This document shows, in pieces, positions 59,401 to 64,000 of a stretch of 64,000 nucleotides of DNA. The notes below the pieces were generated by a model. It made no database searches. It saw nothing but the letters and a program-made list of their open reading frames with translations, and had not been told where the DNA came from. A program made the translations under genes and the position numbers. The stretch's first letter is position 1, and each line of letters opens with the position of its first letter. Where the stretch lies: positions 3,837,690-3,901,689 of the forward strand of contig CM067453.1 in the NCBI GenBank assembly GCA_034508935.3, in the 5' to 3' direction. The DNA is from Berghia stephanieae. Its lineage: Eukaryota > Mollusca > Gastropoda > Nudibranchia > Aeolidiidae.

Positions 59401-60532
59401 TAAACTCAAAATCTGGTGAAAAGCTAGTTTGTAGACTCAAAAAGTCATTGTATGGTCTCAAACAGAGTGGTAGGAATTGGAATCTCAAACTCCACTCTCA
59501 TTTAGCTGAGCAAAAATTTGTTCAATCAGCAGTTGATCCCTGTCTTTATAAGAGACATTCTAATGATGAACATAGCATTATCCTTGTGTGGGTAGATGAC
59601 TTAATCATAGCTTCAAATTCTCTATCTGCAATGAATGCAATCAAAGCACAGCTTTGTCAATCTTTCCAAATGAAAGACCTAGGTCAACTTTCCTTTTTCT
59701 TGGGTATAAATTTCTCTTGTTCAGATGAATCAATATCAATGGACCAATCACATTATATTGCAAGACTGTTAGAGAAATTTGGCATGCAAGACTGCAAGCC
59801 CAAACACACTCCCTGTGAAATGAATCTCAACAAGTTTTGTGATGAACTTCAAATCCAGTGGATGACAAACTGTATAGGGAAATTGTTGGCAGTCTAATTT
59901 ACATTATGACTTCTACTCGACCTGACCTTTGTTTCATTGTTACCAAATTGTCTCAATACATGTCAAAACCAACCCAAAACCATTTGACAATAGCTAAGCA
60001 TGCACTGAGGTACCTAAAGGCAACAATTGACAAAAAATTAGTATACACAAAATCAGGGGCACCACCCAATTTGGTAGGTTATTGTGATGCAGACTGGGGA
60101 AATTCTGCTGACCGCAGAAGCGTGACTGGCTATGGCTTTATGATCTCTCAAAAAGGTAGCCTTATTTCCTGGAAATCAAGGAAACAACCTTCTGTTGCCT
60201 TATACACATGCGAAGCGGAATATATGGCAATGTGTGCTGCCACACAGGAAGGGATATTTCTTAGGGCATTGATCAATGACATGATGAACACTAACATTGA
60301 ACATTTTCTTTTGAATTGTGACAATCAGGGTGCTATTGCCCTTGGTAAGAATCCTGTACACCACAAAAGGACAAAACACATTGACATAAAATACCATTTT
60401 GTGAGGAATGAAATCCAAAAGGGAATACTTCATACCTGTTATGTTCCAAGTGAAGAGAATTGGGCAGATATGTTCACAAAGCCAGTCTCTAAGACAAAAT
60501 TACAAATGTTCATCCCTATCTTGATGGGTTAG
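56478..60532 (+). pseudogene. gag-pol coding region of the copia element (fossil)
   Basis: Parts in order: a gag-like N-terminal region (56478 to about 57150), tandem zinc-knuckle motifs (about 57160-57300), the protease active site VDSGA (about 57420-57440), the integrase zinc-binding region and catalytic core (about 57810-58330, with RSDNGGEF and SPHQNGKAER), the reverse transcriptase (about 59130-59780, with RFVAKGYSQ, MDVKAAYLNA, YGLKQSGRNW and VDD) and RNase H (from about 60080, with YCDADWG and CEAEYMAM). In Ty1/copia elements these are made as one polyprotein cut by the protease. About one break is present, so I treat it as a recent fossil. Confidence 0.9.
56499..56514 (+). other. Primer-binding site, half-tRNA(iMet) type
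   Basis: GGTTATGAGCCCAGG follows the 5' LTR directly. It is close to GGTTATGGGCCCAG, complementary to the anticodon region of initiator tRNA-Met. Drosophila copia uses this half-tRNA priming mode. Confidence 0.8.
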
Positions 60533-60929
60533 TAAGGGAAGTACTAAAAAGTCTTAAATCACTTACTCACATCATGCTATGCACTATTAGTACAAGTATC
60601 AAACTTGTGATTTTTCTTTGCATTTTTTTTAGTTTAATGATTTTCTCCTTAGTCAAAATAATGGCACACAATTTTGTTGACTTTTTGATTTCATATGTAT
60701 GTACCTATGTACCTATATATTATGCTTCATTACCATTATAATTATATATCGTTCTTGACTGTTAGTTCTTACTTGATTAACTATGATCTGAGTACAAACA
60801 TTTCTTTCTCAGTTTAAACATAGGTGTAATGTTCTAATGCCTACAACCTACAATGTATTACCTAAATGCTTTGCGATGTATCATTTTCTTTGAGCACTTA
60901 TCTTTTAACTTGCTTTGGAAACTGAATTT
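60533..60929. other. Non-coding 3' region of the copia element
   Basis: AT-rich spacer between the coding region and the polypurine tract. No additional gene is seen. Confidence 0.7.
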
Positions 60930-60938
60930 AAGGGGGGG
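60930..60938 (+). other. Polypurine tract
   Basis: AAGGGGGGG lies directly before the TG of the 3' LTR, the expected position of the plus-strand primer. Confidence 0.85.
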
Positions 60939-61207
60939 TGTTAGAATGTAAATTCATTTTCTTATTATGACCTTTTTGTGTAAGGAATCACTTATCATGT
61001 AACTCTCTAATTTGGGGAACGACAAAATTAAGCATTATTATTATTATTATTATCACCCTTTTTTTTCTTCCTGTTCCTGCAATATAAAAAGCAGATGTCT
61101 CAATGAATAAAGTTCACTCTGTCATCTAATGGAATTTGTTATTCTGTTCTTGATAATTACCTTGGCCTTCATCTAAAATCAATGATATGGCGTCCACCAT
61201 GCCAACA
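60939..61207 (+). repeat. 3' LTR of the copia element
   Basis: 269 bp, the same as the 5' LTR except for the length of an ATT run and a T-run. It is followed by TCATA, the right target duplication, and satellite sequence resumes. Confidence 0.95.
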
Positions 61208-64000
61208 TCATAAACTGCTCATATTCCATCTGCAGTCGCCTTTTCAATGACTATTATTAAATGGGGAGGCATTCCATATTCCAGGATCACTGCAATATTC
61301 AATATTATTAAATTTGGAGAAATTTTATATGCAGACGCCATTTCAATGTCTATTAGTAAATTTGGAGATATTCCATATACAGACCCCATTTCAATAGTAG
61401 TAAATTTTGAGACATTCCATATGCAAGCGTCAAAGTGTCCAAATTGCCGAAATTTGAAAAACAGCCAAATTTTACGCTCCAAAATGTGAAAATTTTGAAA
61501 ATGGCGAATTCAATTTTTTTTCTCATCTGAAAACTCAAAAAATATATCAAGCGCGACTACGTCATGGAAAAATTATAAGATTTACTCCACTCAATTAGTG
61601 CAAATTGCAAATATTTGAAAAATTGACAAATTTACGTACAAAAACGGGAAAAATTGGAAATCTTAAATATCTCAAAGTCAAATTTGTTACAATGTAAAAA
61701 CTGAAAAGATGCTCAGTCTCAACCGTTTCGACCATTTCATGCAAAAAATAAATGATTTGATCAGTCAAAATTTCTGATTTGCGGATATTTGAAAAATTGA
61801 CAAATTTTACCCATTAAAATGTGAAAAAATTGAACATTCAAATTTTTTACCATTTGAATATCTGAGAAATGCTCAAACCCGACCATTGCATACAGAAATT
61901 CGAAGATTTCATCATACAAAATGTCCATTTTGCGAAAATATGTAAAATACACAAAGTTTACCCCCCCTTCCCCATCTCTCTCCTCTCCCCCCCCCCTTCC
62001 CCAAATAAAATGTGAAAATATTGATGTTCACGAATGTCGAAAATATATATTTTTTTATATTTGAAAGCTCATAAACTGCTCATATTCCATCTGCAGTCGC
62101 CTTTTCAATTACTATTATTAAATGGGGAGACATTCCATATTCGGGGATCACTGCAATATTATTAAATTTGGAGAAATTTTATATGCAAACGCCATTTCAA
62201 TGTCTATTAGTAAATTTGGAGATATTCCATATACAGACGCCATTTCAATAGTAGTAAATTTTGAGACATTCCATATGCAAGCGTCAAAGTGTCCAAATTG
62301 CCGAAATTTGAAAAACAGCCAAATTTTACGCTCCAAAATGTGAAAATTTTGAAAATGACGAATTTAATTTTTTTCTCATCTGAAAACTCCAAAAATGTTC
62401 AAGCGCGACTACGTCATGGAAAAATTATAAGATTTACTCCACTCAATTAGTGCAAATTGCAAATATTTGAAAAATTGACAAATTTTACGTACAAAAAACG
62501 GGAAAAAATTGGAAATCTCAAATGTCGCAAAGTCAGATTTTTTACAATTTAAAAACTGAAAAGATGCTCAGTCTCAACCGTTTCGACTATTTCTTGCAAA
62601 AAATAAATGATTTGATCAATCAAAATTTCTGATTTGCAGATATTTGAAAAATTGAAAATTTTACCCAACAAAACAGGAAAAATTGTAAATCTCAAATATC
62701 GAAAGTCAAATTTGTTACAATGTAAAAACTGAAAAGATGCTCAGTCTCAACCGTTTCGACCATTTCATGAAAAAAATAAATTATTTGATCAGTCAAAATT
62801 TCAGTTTGCGGAAATTGCCGAAATTTGAAAAACAGCCAAATTTTACGCTCCAAAATGTGAAAATTTTGAAAATGGCGAATTCAATTTTTTTCTCATCTGA
62901 AAACTCACAAAATATATCAAGCACGACTACGTCATGGAAAAATTATAAGATTTACTCCACTCAATTAGTGCAAATTGCAAATATTTGAAAAATTGACAAA
63001 TTTTATTTACAAAAACGTGAAAAATTGGAAATCTTAAATATCGCAAAGTCAAATTTGTTACAATTTAAAAACTGAAAAGATGCTCAGTCTCAACCGTTTC
63101 GACCATGTCATGCAAAAAATTAATGATTTGATTAGTCAAAATTTCTGATTCGCAAGATATTTGAAAAATTGACAATTTTTACCCACAAAAACGGGAAAAA
63201 TTGAAAATCTCAATTGTCGCAAAGTCAAATTTGTTACAATGTAAAAACTGAAAAGATGCTCAGTCTCAACCGTTTCGACCATTTCATGCAAAAAATAAAT
63301 GATTTGATCAGTCAAAATTTCTGATTTGCGGATATTTGAAAAATTGACAAATTTTACCCATTAAAATGTGAAAAAATTGAACATTCAAATTTTTTACCAT
63401 TTGAATATCTGAGAAATGCTCAAACCCGACCATTGCATACAGAAATTCGAAGATTTCATCATTCAAAATGTCCATTTTGCGAAAATATGTAAAATACACA
63501 AAGTTTACCCCCCTTCCCCATCTCTCTCCTCTCCCCCCCTCTCCCCCCCCTTCCCCAAATAAAATGTGAAAATATTGATGTTCACGAATGTCGAAAATAT
63601 ATATTTTTATTATTTGAAAGCTCATAAACTGCTCATATTCCATATGCAGTCGCCTTTTCAATGACAATTAGTAAATGGGGAGGCATTCCATATTCGGGGA
63701 TCACTGCAATATTATTAAATTTGGAGAAATTTTATATGCAGACGCCATTTCAATGTCTATTAGTAAATTTGGAGATATTCCATATACAGACGCCATTTCA
63801 ATAGTAGTAAATTTTGAGACATTCCATATGCAAGCGTCAAAGTGTCCAAATTGCCGAAATTTAAAAAACAGCCAAATTTTACGCTCCAAAATGTGAAAAT
63901 TTTGAAAATGGCGAATTCAATTTTTTTCTCATCTGAAAACTCCAAAAATATATCAAGCGCGACTCCGTCATGGGAAAATTATAAGATTTACTCCACTCAA
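61208..64000 (+). repeat. Higher-order satellite array, part 2 (continues past the window)
   Basis: The array resumes exactly where the copia insertion broke it (AAGCTCATA, then TCATAAACTGCTC). Unit markers lie at about 61210, 62078 and 63628. The unit spanning the insertion and the next one are about 0.86 kb long, and the last complete one about 1.55 kb. The array reaches the end of the window. Confidence 0.95.

Larger units (their letters stand above)
56232..61207 (+). mobile_element. Ty1/copia LTR retrotransposon, nearly whole, very young
   Basis: The element is 4,976 bp. Two LTRs of 267 and 269 bp start TGTTAG and end CAACA. They differ only in the length of simple repeats (ATT and T runs), so insertion was recent. 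The 5-bp duplication TCATA flanks it and lies in satellite sequence. Order: LTR, primer site, gag-like region, zinc knuckles, protease, integrase, reverse transcriptase, RNase H, polypurine tract, LTR. Integrase before reverse transcriptase places it in Ty1/copia (Pseudoviridae-type). It looks nearly whole with about one break in the coding region. No envelope gene is seen. Confidence 0.95.

Noticed and set aside
56232-61207. An envelope-bearing retrovirus
   Set aside because: Domain order (integrase before reverse transcriptase) is Ty1/copia, and no envelope-like frame follows RNase H.
45960-64000. Dozens of 60-140 codon open frames with similar peptides on both strands
   Set aside because: They recur in step with the satellite monomers, occur on both strands at once and have the composition of AT-rich repeats. 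They are by-products of the satellite, not a gene family.

Overview
This looks like about 64 kb of animal nuclear DNA made almost entirely of repeats. I recognise no host protein-coding gene. The evidence for an animal is a GC-rich metazoan-type 28S rRNA fragment, several tRNA-headed SINE families, hAT-type, TTAA-type and Helitron DNA transposons, an animal-type Ty1/copia element with a half-tRNA(iMet)-like primer site, and dense CA/CT/ATG/TTC microsatellites. A marine invertebrate, perhaps a mollusc, fits best, but nothing here proves the phylum.

Region 1 (1-24.8 kb) is a nested mobile-element graveyard. It holds three main SINE families (A, B, C), two TTAA-flanked MITE families, and a MITE with TATAGATAG ends whose head has expanded into an 80-bp tandem array at 2.9-3.3 kb. 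At 6.7-10.1 kb about 1.1 kb of 28S rRNA is joined directly to the body of a 5'-truncated LINE, which looks like a retrotransposition chimera. Two hAT-type transposons have exact 8-bp target duplications. The first (13396-14690) splits a SINE B and contains a second, reversed fragment of the same LINE. The second (15493-18849) contains another 8-bp-duplication MITE and more SINEs. A LINE C-terminal remnant lies at about 22.7-23.1 kb and a Helitron 3' end at 24.0-24.25 kb.

Region 2 (24.8-45.2 kb) holds three copies of a long AT-rich block (R). R1 is at 24845-26633, R2 at 37597-39390 and R3 at 41108-45243; R3 carries two TIR-bearing insertions. Between R1 and R2 lie about 11 kb of extremely AT-rich sequence containing blurred echoes of the block. 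R2 differs from R1 and R3 mainly by one- and two-base deletions. Both facts suggest that part of this stretch is poor consensus sequence rather than real biology.

Region 3 (45.96-64 kb, running off the window end) is a complex satellite. Units of about 0.86-1.7 kb are built from related monomers of roughly 165-178 bp plus a 44-48 bp sub-array and a C-rich tract, and unit length changes in steps of about one monomer. A very young Ty1/copia retrotransposon (56232-61207, TSD tcata) sits in this array. The R blocks end in satellite-like sequence, so Regions 2 and 3 share a history. The organisation resembles centromeric or other heterochromatic DNA, but that is inference.
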